A stretch of DNA of 64,000 bases from Sphaerochaetaceae bacterium. GTDB taxonomy: Bacteria > Spirochaetota > Spirochaetia > Sphaerochaetales > Sphaerochaetaceae. The stretch lies in assembly GCA_024699225.1 (NCBI GenBank), contig JAILPZ010000009.1:1-64000 (forward strand), in the 5' to 3' direction. Below the pieces are notes generated by a model. That model was given only the letters and a program-made list of their open reading frames with translations, was not told where the DNA came from and did not search any database. The position numbers were made by a program, and so were the translations under genes. Below, in pieces: positions 18,497 through 28,996 of the stretch (positions are counted from its first letter, which is position 1; every line of letters starts with the position of its first letter).

Positions 18497-19501
18497 ATGA
18501 AAAAACTCATTATCATTATGTCTCTTTTAGTGTTTATCGTGGTCTCTGTATGCGCACAGCCAGCTGCAGAGAAGTCAAATTCAAATGAAATTACAGTCTA
18601 CGCCTACGACTCATTTACCAGTGACTGGGGTCCCGGCGCCGACCTGGTTGCTGCCTTTGAAGAAGAAACCGGAGCAAAGGTAAACCTCATTGGTTACGAC
18701 GGAGCCGTTGAAATGCTCGCCCAGGTCAACTTTGAGGGAGAAAACTGCGAGGCAGACGTAGTACTCGGAATTTCAGACGACATGGAATGCGACAAAGACA
18801 TTTTCTACAAGTGGGAGCCCAAGTGCAGCGCCACCCTTAAAGGCTACAGGGAAGATAATCCGCTGATCCCCTTTGACTACGGATTTTTTGCCTTCATATT
18901 CAACTCAAGAGCAAACATGGTCAGACCCCAGAGCCTGAAGGACCTTACCTCAGAAGCCTATAAGGACCAGGTAATCCTCATTGACCCCAGAACCTCATCT
19001 GTAGGCCGCGGTCTCTTAATGTGGACAATCAGCGTCTTTGGCGAAGAAGAAGCCATGACCTGGTGGTCAGAGGTCTCTGACAATGCCCTCACAATTGCCT
19101 CCTCCTGGTCAAATGCCTACGGTCTTTTCACCGAGGGAGAAGCTCCTCTTGTATTAAGCTACACAACAAGCCCCATCTACCATGTTATGTACGAGGATAA
19201 CAGGGACTTTGTTGCCCTTGAGTTCTCAGAAGGTCACTACATGACAACAGAGTACATGGGTATTCTTAAAACTTCAGACAACAAGGACCTTGCAAAACAG
19301 TTCTGTGAATTCATTCTTACTGAAGGTCAGAGCAGAATTGCCACAGACAACACCATGTTCCCTGCAAACACAGAGACAGAGCTTCCTGAGGCCTTTGACT
19401 ATGCCCTCATGCCGTCTCTGATTGTCAACGAAAACGTTGAAACAGATGTATCAGCTCTTGATACCTACATTGATTTATGGACAAAAGCAGTCGTGCGCTG
19501 A
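18497..19501 (+). CDS. thiB: Thiamine ABC transporter substrate-binding protein
   Basis: Signal peptide, ThiB-type SBP (TVYAYDSFTSDWGPGADL), directly behind a TPP riboswitch. Confidence 0.9.
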   Translation: MKKLIIIMSLLVFIVVSVCAQPAAEKSNSNEITVYAYDSFTSDWGPGADLVAAFEEETGAKVNLIGYDGAVEMLAQVNFEGENCEADVVLGISDDMECDKDIFYKWEPKCSATLKGYREDNPLIPFDYGFFAFIFNSRANMVRPQSLKDLTSEAYKDQVILIDPRTSSVGRGLLMWTISVFGEEEAMTWWSEVSDNALTIASSWSNAYGLFTEGEAPLVLSYTTSPIYHVMYEDNRDFVALEFSEGHYMTTEYMGILKTSDNKDLAKQFCEFILTEGQSRIATDNTMFPANTETELPEAFDYALMPSLIVNENVETDVSALDTYIDLWTKAVVR

Positions 19502-21024
19502 AGTACACGGGAATAGTTTTATACACTCTCCTTTTTACCATACCTCTGCTCATTACGCTCTCATGTACAAATTTGCAGAGTTTAAAGGAGAGTGTTACAA
19601 ACACGTACTACCTGCATATCCTCTCATTTTCATTTAAGCAGGCACTTTTAAGCGCCCTGCTTTCACTTCTTGTGGGACTTCCGGGTGCGTACATAATGGC
19701 CTACAGGGACTTTCACTTCAAAAGGCCCCTGAAGGCTCTTTTTTCACTTCCGTTCATACTCCCGCCCATACTTGTTGTTCTGGGCTTTGTAGTTTTTTAC
19801 GGAAACAGCGGCTACCTTAATAAAATTCTCATGGCAGTCTTTGGTCTTGAGAAGGCTCCGCTGAAAATTCTCTATTCATTTAAGACAGTACTTTTAGCTC
19901 ACACATTCTACAACTTCCCCATTGTTATAACCCTTGTAAGTAACAGCATAAAAAAGATTGACCACAGCTGTGAGGAAGCAGCCGCAGCCGAGGGAGCTTC
20001 TTCTTTTCAGATATTCTCACGCATTATTCTTCCAAGAATTATCCCGGCTGCTGCAAGTGCTGCAGTAATAGTCTTTCTTTACTGCTTTACAAGCTTCTCA
20101 ATCATCCTTGTTCTTGGAGGAGGCCCTGAACTTACAACACTTGAAGTTGAAATTTACAGACAGGCCAAGACCAGTTCAAACATTGAGATGGCAGCAGCTC
20201 TGTCCATTCTCTCCACAGTTACGGTTTTAATTGTTCTTCTTTTAAACAGTGCAATTGAAAACCGCTCATCTGTTTTTGAAACAGACTACACAACAGTAAG
20301 AACCAGTAAGCTTAAGTTTTCAGAAAGAATATACCTGACAGCATCAACGCTTTTTGTTCTTCTGCCTCTTTTAAGCATATTTGTAAAATCAGGGACACAG
20401 CAGGCCTGGCAAACGGCACTTGGCACCCTTGAAAGTGCCTTCAACTCAGTAAAGGTTGCCCTGCTCTCATCCTTCATTTCAACAGCCCTGGCTCTAAGTA
20501 CAGCATACCTTCTTACATCAGTTAAGGGTAAAACAAGGGCAGCTCTTTCTGCATACTGCACCCTGCCCATGGTAACAAGTTCTGTAATAGCAGGTTTAAG
20601 CTACTACGTAATAGCCAGAAGATATTTCTTTGTACCTAATGCAGTTCTTTTAATACTCTCTCATGCAGTACTGGCCATGCCGTTCTGCCTGAGAACAATT
20701 AGAAGTATGTGGAAGGATATTCCTGTGGAGTTAATTGAAAGTGCAAGAAGCACCGGAGCCTCAGAGCGTCAGATATTCTATAAAATTCAGCTTCCCATTC
20801 TGCGTCCTGCAGTAAGAAGCTCACTTCTTTTTGCCTTTGCAATCAGCATGGGAGAGCTTAACTCAACCATGATTTTAACTTCAACTAAGTTCAGAACCAT
20901 ACCAATTCAGATTTACCGCATGGTGGGATCCTACAACTATGAGGGAGCCTGTGCTCTGGGAACTGTTTTGTGTGTAATTTGTTTTGCAGCCTTTGCTCTT
21001 ATGTCAAAGGATGATCAGAACTGA
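19477..21024 (+). CDS. thiP: Thiamine ABC transporter permease (two-domain)
   Basis: 515-aa double BPD_transp permease, overlaps thiB. Confidence 0.88.
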   Translation: MDKSSRALKYTGIVLYTLLFTIPLLITLSCTNLQSLKESVTNTYYLHILSFSFKQALLSALLSLLVGLPGAYIMAYRDFHFKRPLKALFSLPFILPPILVVLGFVVFYGNSGYLNKILMAVFGLEKAPLKILYSFKTVLLAHTFYNFPIVITLVSNSIKKIDHSCEEAAAAEGASSFQIFSRIILPRIIPAAASAAVIVFLYCFTSFSIILVLGGGPELTTLEVEIYRQAKTSSNIEMAAALSILSTVTVLIVLLLNSAIENRSSVFETDYTTVRTSKLKFSERIYLTASTLFVLLPLLSIFVKSGTQQAWQTALGTLESAFNSVKVALLSSFISTALALSTAYLLTSVKGKTRAALSAYCTLPMVTSSVIAGLSYYVIARRYFFVPNAVLLILSHAVLAMPFCLRTIRSMWKDIPVELIESARSTGASERQIFYKIQLPILRPAVRSSLLFAFAISMGELNSTMILTSTKFRTIPIQIYRMVGSYNYEGACALGTVLCVICFAAFALMSKDDQN

Positions 21025-23108
21025 CCTATTCTGTTATTCTTAACGTTTTCTATCTCATCCCGCAGAAGTGCAGCCTTTTCAAACTCCAGGCGCTGTGCAC
21101 ATTCGAGCATCTGAGCCTCAAGTTCCTTTATGTACTTCTTTCTTTCCTTTGAATCCAGGAGGTTGTGGGAGGCGCGGCGGATCTTTATATCTGACTTTCC
21201 GTCCTCAACCTCGTCTTCCCTGTCGCGCTCGAGAATATCCTCAACAGCCTTTTTGATTGTCTGAGGTGTAATGTTGTGCTCGGCATTGTACTTCATCTGT
21301 ACTGCACGGCGGTGCGCTGTTTCCTCTATGGTCTCACGCATGGCGTCACTGACCCTGTCAGCATACATTATGACACGGCCCTCGGCATTGCGCGCAGCGC
21401 GGCCTGCGGTCTGGATAAGGGATGTGGTGCTTCTGAGAAAGCCTATTTTGTCGGCGTCCAGGATGGCTACAAGGGCAACTTCAGGCAGGTCCAGGCCCTC
21501 TCTGAGGAGGTTAATTCCGACAAGTACGTCAAATGTTCCCATTCTCAGGTCTCTGAGTATTTCCACGCGCTCGATCGTCTCTATGTCTGAGTGCAGATAT
21601 CTGACGCGGATTCCTTTTGAGGAGAAGAAGTCTGATATTTCTTCGGCCATCCGCTTTGTAAGCGTTGTGACCAGGACTCTTTCACCGCGCTCTGTGCACT
21701 TTCTGATTTCACCGAAGAGGTCCTCTATCTGGCCCTCTGAAGGACGCACTGAGATTTCCGGATCCAGAAGGCCTGTAGGTCTGATTATCTGCTCCACAAT
21801 GCGTTTTGAAAGTCTTTTTTCTTCCTTTCCGGGCGTAGCTGAGACAAAGATTCTCTGGCCGGTTACCTTGTCAAATTCGTCATATTTAAGGGGTCTGTTG
21901 TCCAAAGCGGACGGGAGGCGGAAGCCGTAGTTTACAAGGTTTTCCTTTCTGCTGTGGTCGCCCTCATACATGGCTCCGACCTGGGGAAGCGTTACATGGC
22001 TTTCATCTATGAATGTAAGAAAGTCGGGCTGGAAGTAGTCCAGAAGGACAGCAGGTCTTTCTCCGGGAGCCCTGTTGCTTAAAGGTCTTGAGTAGTTTTC
22101 AATCCCCGGGCAGTAACCTATCTCCTGAAGCATGTCCAAATCGTACTCAACGCGGGATTTGATTCTCTCGGCCTCCACCGGGCGCCCTGTGTTTGTAAAA
22201 TTCTCCCACTGCTCCTGCATCTCATCCCGGATTCTGTCCAAGGCAGCTAAGATCTGCTCTTTCGGAATAACAAACTGCTTGGCAGGATAAAGTGTAAACG
22301 TCTCTTCCTTATTAAGTTTCTCGCCCGTAAGGGGGTCAAACCACTGGATACTTTCAACAGTGTCCCAGTCAAGTGTTATGCGCACAGCACTTTCCACATA
22401 GGGCGGCCAGATGTCTATTATGTCTCCGTGGACACGGAAGGTTCCGTGGCTGAGAATAACGTCGTTTCTCTCGTACTGCATTCTTGTCATCTGCTCAAGT
22501 TCTGCCGCATGGTCAAAGAACATGCCGCGCCTGAACACATGGGTCATATCCCTGAGCGATACGGGGTTTGCAAGGCTGAAGATACAGGAAACTGTTGCAA
22601 CAACTATTACATCCCGTCTTTCCATAAGGGAGAATGCGGCACTGAGGCGCATTCTGTCTATTTCCTCGTTTACATCTGCATCTTTTTCTATGTAGAGGTC
22701 CTTACCGGGGACGTAGGCTTCAGGCTGGTAATAATCATAGGTTGATACAAAGTATTCAACACGGTTTTCCGGGAAAAATGACTTGAACTCACGGTAAAGC
22801 TGGGCCGCAAGTGTCTTGTTGTGGGATAAGATGAGAGTCGGTCTCTGAACCTTCTCTATGATTTTGGCCATGGTGTAGGTTTTTCCGCTTCCCGTTACTC
22901 CCTTGAGAGTCTGAAAGCGGTCCCCGGCCATTACGCCGGCAGAGAGTGCATCTATGGCCTGCTGCTGGTCTCCTGAAGTTTCAAACGGAGCATGGACTAC
23001 AAAGGGCTTGTCCAGCCACTGGACTGAGCCGTGTATGTTTTTTACAACCTCGCCTCCCCAGGAGGCATCCGGTTCCATAGTCTTTTTATCCATTATCTGT
23101 TCATCCAC
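21015..23108 (-). CDS. uvrB: Excinuclease ABC subunit B
   Basis: GVTGSGKTYTMA, VSTYDYYQPEAYVP, LREGLDLPEV, C-terminal UVR motif. Confidence 0.97.
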   Translation of the reverse strand: MDEQIMDKKTMEPDASWGGEVVKNIHGSVQWLDKPFVVHAPFETSGDQQQAIDALSAGVMAGDRFQTLKGVTGSGKTYTMAKIIEKVQRPTLILSHNKTLAAQLYREFKSFFPENRVEYFVSTYDYYQPEAYVPGKDLYIEKDADVNEEIDRMRLSAAFSLMERRDVIVVATVSCIFSLANPVSLRDMTHVFRRGMFFDHAAELEQMTRMQYERNDVILSHGTFRVHGDIIDIWPPYVESAVRITLDWDTVESIQWFDPLTGEKLNKEETFTLYPAKQFVIPKEQILAALDRIRDEMQEQWENFTNTGRPVEAERIKSRVEYDLDMLQEIGYCPGIENYSRPLSNRAPGERPAVLLDYFQPDFLTFIDESHVTLPQVGAMYEGDHSRKENLVNYGFRLPSALDNRPLKYDEFDKVTGQRIFVSATPGKEEKRLSKRIVEQIIRPTGLLDPEISVRPSEGQIEDLFGEIRKCTERGERVLVTTLTKRMAEEISDFFSSKGIRVRYLHSDIETIERVEILRDLRMGTFDVLVGINLLREGLDLPEVALVAILDADKIGFLRSTTSLIQTAGRAARNAEGRVIMYADRVSDAMRETIEETAHRRAVQMKYNAEHNITPQTIKKAVEDILERDREDEVEDGKSDIKIRRASHNLLDSKERKKYIKELEAQMLECAQRLEFEKAALLRDEIENVKNNRIGQF

Positions 23109-24376
23109 CCGACATTCTCAGATGTTCTTTCAACCAGTACAACCTTAAGTGTCATTTCTGTTCCGTTGCGGTTGATTGTTACCTTAGCCGTGTCTCCGGG
23201 TCTTGTATTTCCCAGGGCTGTGTAAAGGTCTGAATACTCAGTTGTCTCCATTCCGTTTATGGCAGTTATAACATCTCCGCCGAGGTAGATCACGGAATCT
23301 CCGTAGAGAACCTGCTTTGTTCCACCCTTAAGACCTGCCTGTTCTGCCTTGCCGCCTGCAGCGACCTGACTTACCAGAATACCCTTGGATACTGAAAGAC
23401 CTGCATAGGAAACAATCTGCTGAGACAGCTGTACGGGAACTATATCAAGCCAGCCCCTGTTAACCTTTCCGTATTTAATAAGGTCCTGGGCAGCAGCATA
23501 TGCTGTATTTGAAGCTACTGCAAAGTTAAGGCCCTGACTTACTCCCGTATCAGAGTAGATGGATGAGTTAATTCCTATTACATAACCGTTTGAATCCAGT
23601 AGCGGTCCTCCGGAGTTTCCGGGGTTGATTGCTGCGTCTGTCTGGATCATGCCTAAAAGAAGGTTTCCGCTCTCATCCCTGATTGAACGGCTGAGACCTG
23701 AGATAATACCTGTAGAGAGGGTTCTGTCGTAGCCGAACGGGTTTCCTATGGCCAGAACCTTCTGTCCTACAACAAGCTTGTCTGAATCTCCGAATGTAAG
23801 ATAGTCAAACTTACTTCCGTCCTGTGTTGTTACCTTTAAAACTGCAATATCGTTTTCTGAATCCTCACCGACAAGTGTGGCGCTGTACTGTTTTCCGTCG
23901 GATGTTGTTACCAGAATGGAGTCTGCATTATCTATTACGTGGGCGCTGGTGATTATGTAGCCGTCTTCCGAGATAAAGAACCCCGAGCCTACGCCTGATG
24001 TGGGAATAACATCCAGAAAGGATGAAACGCCTGAGAATGTTGTATTTATGTAGACTACTGCCTTGCTGCAGGATTCAAAAACATATCTGTTCTGAAGCTC
24101 ATCTGCACTGTATGTCCATTCCTGACTGTCTCCCTGGAAAAGGGTCAGACCCTCATCAGAATAGAAAATATCATTTACAGAAACACCGGCAAGCTCCAGA
24201 AGACCCCTCTCTCCGTACTCGGATATAACTTCAATCATGGCAGTTCTCAAATCCTGCTGTCTCTTTCTCTGCTCGATTGAGCGTGTCCATGTAACAAGCA
24301 GAACTGCAAGAATTACAACGAGAACAACCGTTACTGATACTACTAAGATTTTTGTTACTTTTTTCGGGATTTTCAT
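23093..24376 (-). CDS. HtrA/DegP-family serine protease with PDZ domain
   Basis: TSAHVIDNAD, NDIAVLKV, DAAINPGNSGGPLL. Confidence 0.93.
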   Translation of the reverse strand: MKIPKKVTKILVVSVTVVLVVILAVLLVTWTRSIEQRKRQQDLRTAMIEVISEYGERGLLELAGVSVNDIFYSDEGLTLFQGDSQEWTYSADELQNRYVFESCSKAVVYINTTFSGVSSFLDVIPTSGVGSGFFISEDGYIITSAHVIDNADSILVTTSDGKQYSATLVGEDSENDIAVLKVTTQDGSKFDYLTFGDSDKLVVGQKVLAIGNPFGYDRTLSTGIISGLSRSIRDESGNLLLGMIQTDAAINPGNSGGPLLDSNGYVIGINSSIYSDTGVSQGLNFAVASNTAYAAAQDLIKYGKVNRGWLDIVPVQLSQQIVSYAGLSVSKGILVSQVAAGGKAEQAGLKGGTKQVLYGDSVIYLGGDVITAINGMETTEYSDLYTALGNTRPGDTAKVTINRNGTEMTLKVVLVERTSENVGWMNR

Positions 24377-24432
24377 AAGTCAGATTTTACAGAATAACCA
24401 TGTAACAGTGCAAGGAGATAAGAGAGGAGCCG

Positions 24433-25320
24433 TCAGGCTGTAATCTCATTGTCAAACGGCGGATTGCAGCCCTCCCTTGTACAGTTGTAGGCAGCACATT
24501 CCGAGGCAAAGGCAGCAACAAGTCTTACATCTGTTTCAGAAATTCTGAAGTCTTCAAACCTGTTACGCCTGTCAAGCCAGGCCAGAACAGCACCGTTAAA
24601 AACATCTCCGCAGCCGATTGTATCTACAATCTTGTGCCAGGGCTTTGTTGCAGGACACTCTACACGGATTCTTCTTCCAAGCCATGTACTGCCCTTCTCT
24701 CCGTGGGTGACTATCAGATAGTGCTTGCAGATTTTTACAAGCTCTTCTGCACTCATACCCCAGTATTCAAGATCATCATCACTGACCTTAACCATATCAG
24801 ATATGGAGGCAGCCTCATTCAGGGCTTTTATATACTCATCCCTGTCAGTTACAAGACTTCCCCTGATATTCGGGTCAAAGAATTTTATAAGTGAGTGCCT
24901 CTTCTCAAAGAATTTCTTAAGTTCCTTTCTGACGTTTTTGTCCACAAAGGATACTGAGCCGAAGAAGACACAGTTTATATCCGAGTTGGATGAGAAAGCC
25001 TCTTCAAGTTTTTCTGCAGTAATGGAGAAGGCACTTGTTCCCTTCCAGTCAAATTCATATTTATTTACCGCTCCGGAGACAACAGCTGTTGTAGTCATGG
25101 TAGGAGCCATGTCGTTACAGAAAACAGGGTCAAAGAGGATATTGTTGTCTATCATGTGATTGAGAATCCTGTTTCCGTACTTGTCCGAGGATACTCCGCC
25201 TAAAAAACAGGATGGAGAGCCAAGTCTTGCTACTGCTAAAGCTGTATTGAGAGGGCCTCCGCCTACGTAGAACTCATTTTCCTTGATATCAATCAAGGCT
25301 TCACCAATTGAAACAATCAT
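24433..25320 (-). CDS. PfkB-family sugar kinase (fructokinase-like)
   Basis: GEALIDI, GGGPLNTALAVARLG, DTIGCGDVFNGA. Confidence 0.88.
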   Translation of the reverse strand: MIVSIGEALIDIKENEFYVGGGPLNTALAVARLGSPSCFLGGVSSDKYGNRILNHMIDNNILFDPVFCNDMAPTMTTTAVVSGAVNKYEFDWKGTSAFSITAEKLEEAFSSNSDINCVFFGSVSFVDKNVRKELKKFFEKRHSLIKFFDPNIRGSLVTDRDEYIKALNEAASISDMVKVSDDDLEYWGMSAEELVKICKHYLIVTHGEKGSTWLGRRIRVECPATKPWHKIVDTIGCGDVFNGAVLAWLDRRNRFEDFRISETDVRLVAAFASECAAYNCTREGCNPPFDNEITA

Positions 25321-25386
25321 GACCTAAGTGTATCATATCCGGATGAAATACCAAAGGGTCCCTTTGGAAGGACATTCGGAGGAAAA

Positions 25387-27057
25387 ATGGCTGATAATTT
25401 TATTGAGAAAATCATTGAAGATGATCTGGAAGCAGGGAGAGTTCCCAACAACACAATTGTAACAAGATTTCCACCTGAGCCTAACGGCTATCTGCATATA
25501 GGACATATAAAAAGCATATGTCTGAACTTTGGTCTTGCTGCAAAGTACAACGGACGCTGCCACCTGCGCCTTGATGATACAAACCCGGCAAAAGAAGACA
25601 TGGAGTATATTGATTCCATTAAGAGCGACATAAAGTGGCTTGGTTTTGACTGGGGAAAATATGAATTCTATGCATCTGACTACTACGACCAGCTGCATGA
25701 AATAGCAATTGACCTGATTAAGAAGGGCCTGGCCTACGTTGACAGCCAGACTCCTGAGGAAGTTCGCATTAACCGCGGAACTCTCACAGAGCCGGGTAAG
25801 AACAGCCCTGACAGAGACAGAAGCGTTGAGGAGAACCTCAGACTGTTTAAGGAGATGGGAGAAGGAAAGTACCCTGAGGGAAAGTACCTTTTAAGGGCAA
25901 AGCTCGATATGGCATCTCCGAATATAAACATGAGGGACCCCGCCCTTTACAGAATCAAGTTTGCCGAGCATCCGAGAACAGGAAACAAGTGGTGTGTCTA
26001 CCCAATGTATGACTTTACCCATCCTATCAGTGATGCTATTGAAGGAATTACCCACAGTATCTGTACCCTTGAGTTTGAGGACCACAGACCTGCATACGAC
26101 TGGGCATGTTCAATTGACAATATTGAGCACGCTCCTCACCAGTATGAGTTTGCAAGACTTAATATCAACTACCTGGTTATGAGCAAGAGAAAGCTCCTGC
26201 AACTGGTTAATATGGGAATAGTTTCAGGCTGGGATGATCCGAGAATGCCGACCATAAGCGGAATCAGAAGAAGAGGATACTCTCCTGAGGCCATGAAGGA
26301 CTTTGTAAACAGAGTCGGTGTTGCCAAGGTTGAGTCAGTTGTAGACTACTCTCTTATGGAATTCTGCGTAAGGGAAGACCTTAATAAGAGAGCCCGCCGA
26401 GTAATGGCAGTATTAGACCCAATTAAGCTTGTTATAGACAACTATCCGGAAGACCAGACAGAGTACTTTGAAGCTGAGAACAATCCTGAGAACCCTGCAG
26501 AAGGAAAGAGAAGCCTTCCCTTCACAAAGGAACTCTATATTGAACGTGAGGACTTTATGGAAGAGCCTCCCAAAGGCTACCACCGCCTTTACATTGGCAA
26601 TGAAATCCGCTTAAAGGGTGCCTACTACGTAACAGCGGTAAGCTGTGAGAAGGACAGCGAAGGCAAGGTTACTGTTGTACACTGCACATATGATCCCCAG
26701 AGCAAGGGCGGAGAGACTCCTGACGGAAGAAAGGTTAAGGGAACAAGCCACTGGGTAAGTGCAAAGTATGCCATCTCCGGTGAAATCCGTCTTTATGACA
26801 AGCTCTTTAAGTCCGAGAACCCAGGAGCAGAGACAGGAAACTACCTGGATGATCTGAATCCCGAGAGCCTTGTTATAGTAAAGGATGCTAAGCTTGAGCC
26901 GGGTCTTTCAGATGCAAAGCCCGGAGACTACCTGCAGTTTATGAGAAGCGGGTACTTTACTCCTGACTACGACAGCACAAAGGATCATCTGATTTTCAAC
27001 AGAACTGTTACCTTAAAGGACAGCTGGTCAAAGCAGATGGCAAAAAACAACAAGTAA
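25387..27057 (+). CDS. glnS: Glutaminyl-tRNA synthetase
   Basis: RFPPEPNGYLHIGHIKSICLNFG, DDTNP, VMSKRKL. Confidence 0.96.
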   Translation: MADNFIEKIIEDDLEAGRVPNNTIVTRFPPEPNGYLHIGHIKSICLNFGLAAKYNGRCHLRLDDTNPAKEDMEYIDSIKSDIKWLGFDWGKYEFYASDYYDQLHEIAIDLIKKGLAYVDSQTPEEVRINRGTLTEPGKNSPDRDRSVEENLRLFKEMGEGKYPEGKYLLRAKLDMASPNINMRDPALYRIKFAEHPRTGNKWCVYPMYDFTHPISDAIEGITHSICTLEFEDHRPAYDWACSIDNIEHAPHQYEFARLNINYLVMSKRKLLQLVNMGIVSGWDDPRMPTISGIRRRGYSPEAMKDFVNRVGVAKVESVVDYSLMEFCVREDLNKRARRVMAVLDPIKLVIDNYPEDQTEYFEAENNPENPAEGKRSLPFTKELYIEREDFMEEPPKGYHRLYIGNEIRLKGAYYVTAVSCEKDSEGKVTVVHCTYDPQSKGGETPDGRKVKGTSHWVSAKYAISGEIRLYDKLFKSENPGAETGNYLDDLNPESLVIVKDAKLEPGLSDAKPGDYLQFMRSGYFTPDYDSTKDHLIFNRTVTLKDSWSKQMAKNNK

Positions 27058-27077
27058 ATAAAGTATTCAGACAGAAA

Positions 27078-27107
27078 AAACGGGACTGCTACATGGCAGC
27101 CCCGTTT
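27078..27107. terminator. Intrinsic terminator between glnS and phosphomannomutase
   Basis: AAACGGGACTGC..GCAGCCCCGTTT stem. Confidence 0.65.
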
Positions 27108-27127
27108 CTGTATTTGCACAAATATTC

Positions 27128-28471
27128 TTACTTGAACTTTTTAATTATAGCCTCAAGCTCGGAGAAGTGCTTCTTAAGCTCTTCCTGTGTCTTGGCTTCT
27201 ACGACAAGACGCAGATACGGTTCTGTGTTTGACTTACGTACGTTGAACCACCATGTGGGGAACTCAACCCTGTATCCGTCAAAATCAAGGACCTTAACCG
27301 GGTTCTTCTTTGAATACTCGTCAAAGAGAGCCTTCATGGCCTCATCCTTCTGCTCAAGCTTGAAGTTAACCTCACCGCTGTTTGCATAGACGATAATCTC
27401 ATCAAGAAGCTGTCCCAGGGTCTTTCCTTCCTTCTTGAGCTTTGCAACAGTCTGGAGAACAAGAAGTGAAGCGAGAATACCGCTGTCACAGTTGTAGAAG
27501 TCTCTGAAGTAGTAGTGACCTGCAAGCTCACCGCCGAAGATGCAGTGCTCTTCCCTGATTTTCATCTTTGCAAATGCATGTCCGACCTTCCAGGTAAAGA
27601 CCTCTGTTGCACCCTTCTTCATAAGGTATTCTGATGTTGAACGTGAAGTTCTTATATCAACCAGGACCGAGCCCTTCTCCTTCTCAAGATAGTAGGCTCC
27701 TATTACTGCAGTTATGTAGTCAGGCTGCAAGAAGCGTCCGCGGTCGTCTATGAACATGACTCTGTCAGCATCTCCGTCGTAGATGACACCTACATCTGAC
27801 TTGTTCTTAAGGACTGCTGCCTTAATCTGAGCACAGTTTTCTTCCTCAAGAGGATTGGGTTCATGGGCCGGGAATGTTCCGTCCATTACGTCGTTAATGT
27901 ACTTTGCATGGTCTCCGAAGAGCTCCTTGATGTAGAGGTTGCTCATTCCGTTTGAACCGTCAACGGAGATATTAATTCCGCTGAGGTCCGGAAGGAACTG
28001 CTTCTGGAAGTTAAGATAAGCCTCATGGATGTCTTTTTTGATTATCTTTCCCCTCTTCTCCGGGGCAACAGGCTTTACCACTCCTTCTGCGCAGAGCTTC
28101 TCAAGTTCCTTAAGACCTGATTCTCCGCCTACAGGAATGGCTGCGGCTCTTGAGATTTTCATGCCGTTGTATTCTTTCGGGTTATGGCTGGCAGTAATCT
28201 GAACAGATGCACCGGCCTTAAGATAAACAGTTGCAAAATAAACCATAGGAGTTGTGGCCAGGCCAATATCCCATACATCCACTCCCCTGTCATTTATACC
28301 CTTACAGAGATTGTCATGAATCTCATCACTTGTAAGTCTGACATCTCTTCCGACTACTACAAAATCACAGGGAAGAAGCTGTGGAAGAAAGTATCCTACC
28401 TTGTATGCTGTTTCCTTGTTGAAATCCTTGTTGTAGATTCCTCTGATGTCATAAGCTTTAAATGCGCCCAT
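27128..28471 (-). CDS. Phosphomannomutase/phosphoglucomutase
   Basis: AYDIRGIYNKD, TASHNPKEYNGMK, DGDADRVMFID. Confidence 0.93.
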   Translation of the reverse strand: MGAFKAYDIRGIYNKDFNKETAYKVGYFLPQLLPCDFVVVGRDVRLTSDEIHDNLCKGINDRGVDVWDIGLATTPMVYFATVYLKAGASVQITASHNPKEYNGMKISRAAAIPVGGESGLKELEKLCAEGVVKPVAPEKRGKIIKKDIHEAYLNFQKQFLPDLSGINISVDGSNGMSNLYIKELFGDHAKYINDVMDGTFPAHEPNPLEEENCAQIKAAVLKNKSDVGVIYDGDADRVMFIDDRGRFLQPDYITAVIGAYYLEKEKGSVLVDIRTSRSTSEYLMKKGATEVFTWKVGHAFAKMKIREEHCIFGGELAGHYYFRDFYNCDSGILASLLVLQTVAKLKKEGKTLGQLLDEIIVYANSGEVNFKLEQKDEAMKALFDEYSKKNPVKVLDFDGYRVEFPTWWFNVRKSNTEPYLRLVVEAKTQEELKKHFSELEAIIKKFK

Positions 28472-28490
28472 TTTGATTCTCCTTTATCTA

Positions 28491-28931
28491 TCAGTTAAAA
28501 AAGTCCTTATCCACTAACTGGAAGAACCTGACTGTTCCATCTTTAAGCTGAATTTTTGTAACGGTTTCAAGAAAAACACGGGAGAAGGCTGAAGCCTCTT
28601 TGGCTTCCTTTCCCTTCTCAATAAAGGCCCTGGCTGCAGATTTTCTGACAGTCTCAACACCCACTATATCCTGGGAATTGAAGGACCTTTCAAACTTTAC
28701 ATATTTTTCATTTTTCTTGCTTGATACGGTAAACCCGAGTATGCTGGCACGCCTCTTGAAATCCTCGTAGTGGTAGATACCGTTAATTCTGTAAACAAAA
28801 ACACCTGCTTCCCTTATGTTTCCTTCAGAATCACCGTACCACAGAGAAAAATTCCTTCTGTCTATTTTTCCGCCGTGTTTTTCCTCGAGCTTTTTAAGAA
28901 ATTCTTCTGCGTCTGACTCTATTTCAGCCAT
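28491..28931 (-). CDS. Uncharacterised protein, apparent paralogue of 32414-32845
   Basis: SD GAGG; shared LEEKxGxKI...W(Y/A)DSxG layout. Confidence 0.6.
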   Translation of the reverse strand: MAEIESDAEEFLKKLEEKHGGKIDRRNFSLWYGDSEGNIREAGVFVYRINGIYHYEDFKRRASILGFTVSSKKNEKYVKFERSFNSQDIVGVETVRKSAARAFIEKGKEAKEASAFSRVFLETVTKIQLKDGTVRFFQLVDKDFFN

Positions 28932-28996
28932 AAAAACCTCATTGTCTTTCTTTTTTTTATCTTAGCAGATATAATCGCCTAACAAAAGGAATATTT

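Noticed and set aside
21271-21930. 219-aa plus-strand ORF
   Set aside because: Antisense to uvrB, Ser/Arg-rich shadow translation.
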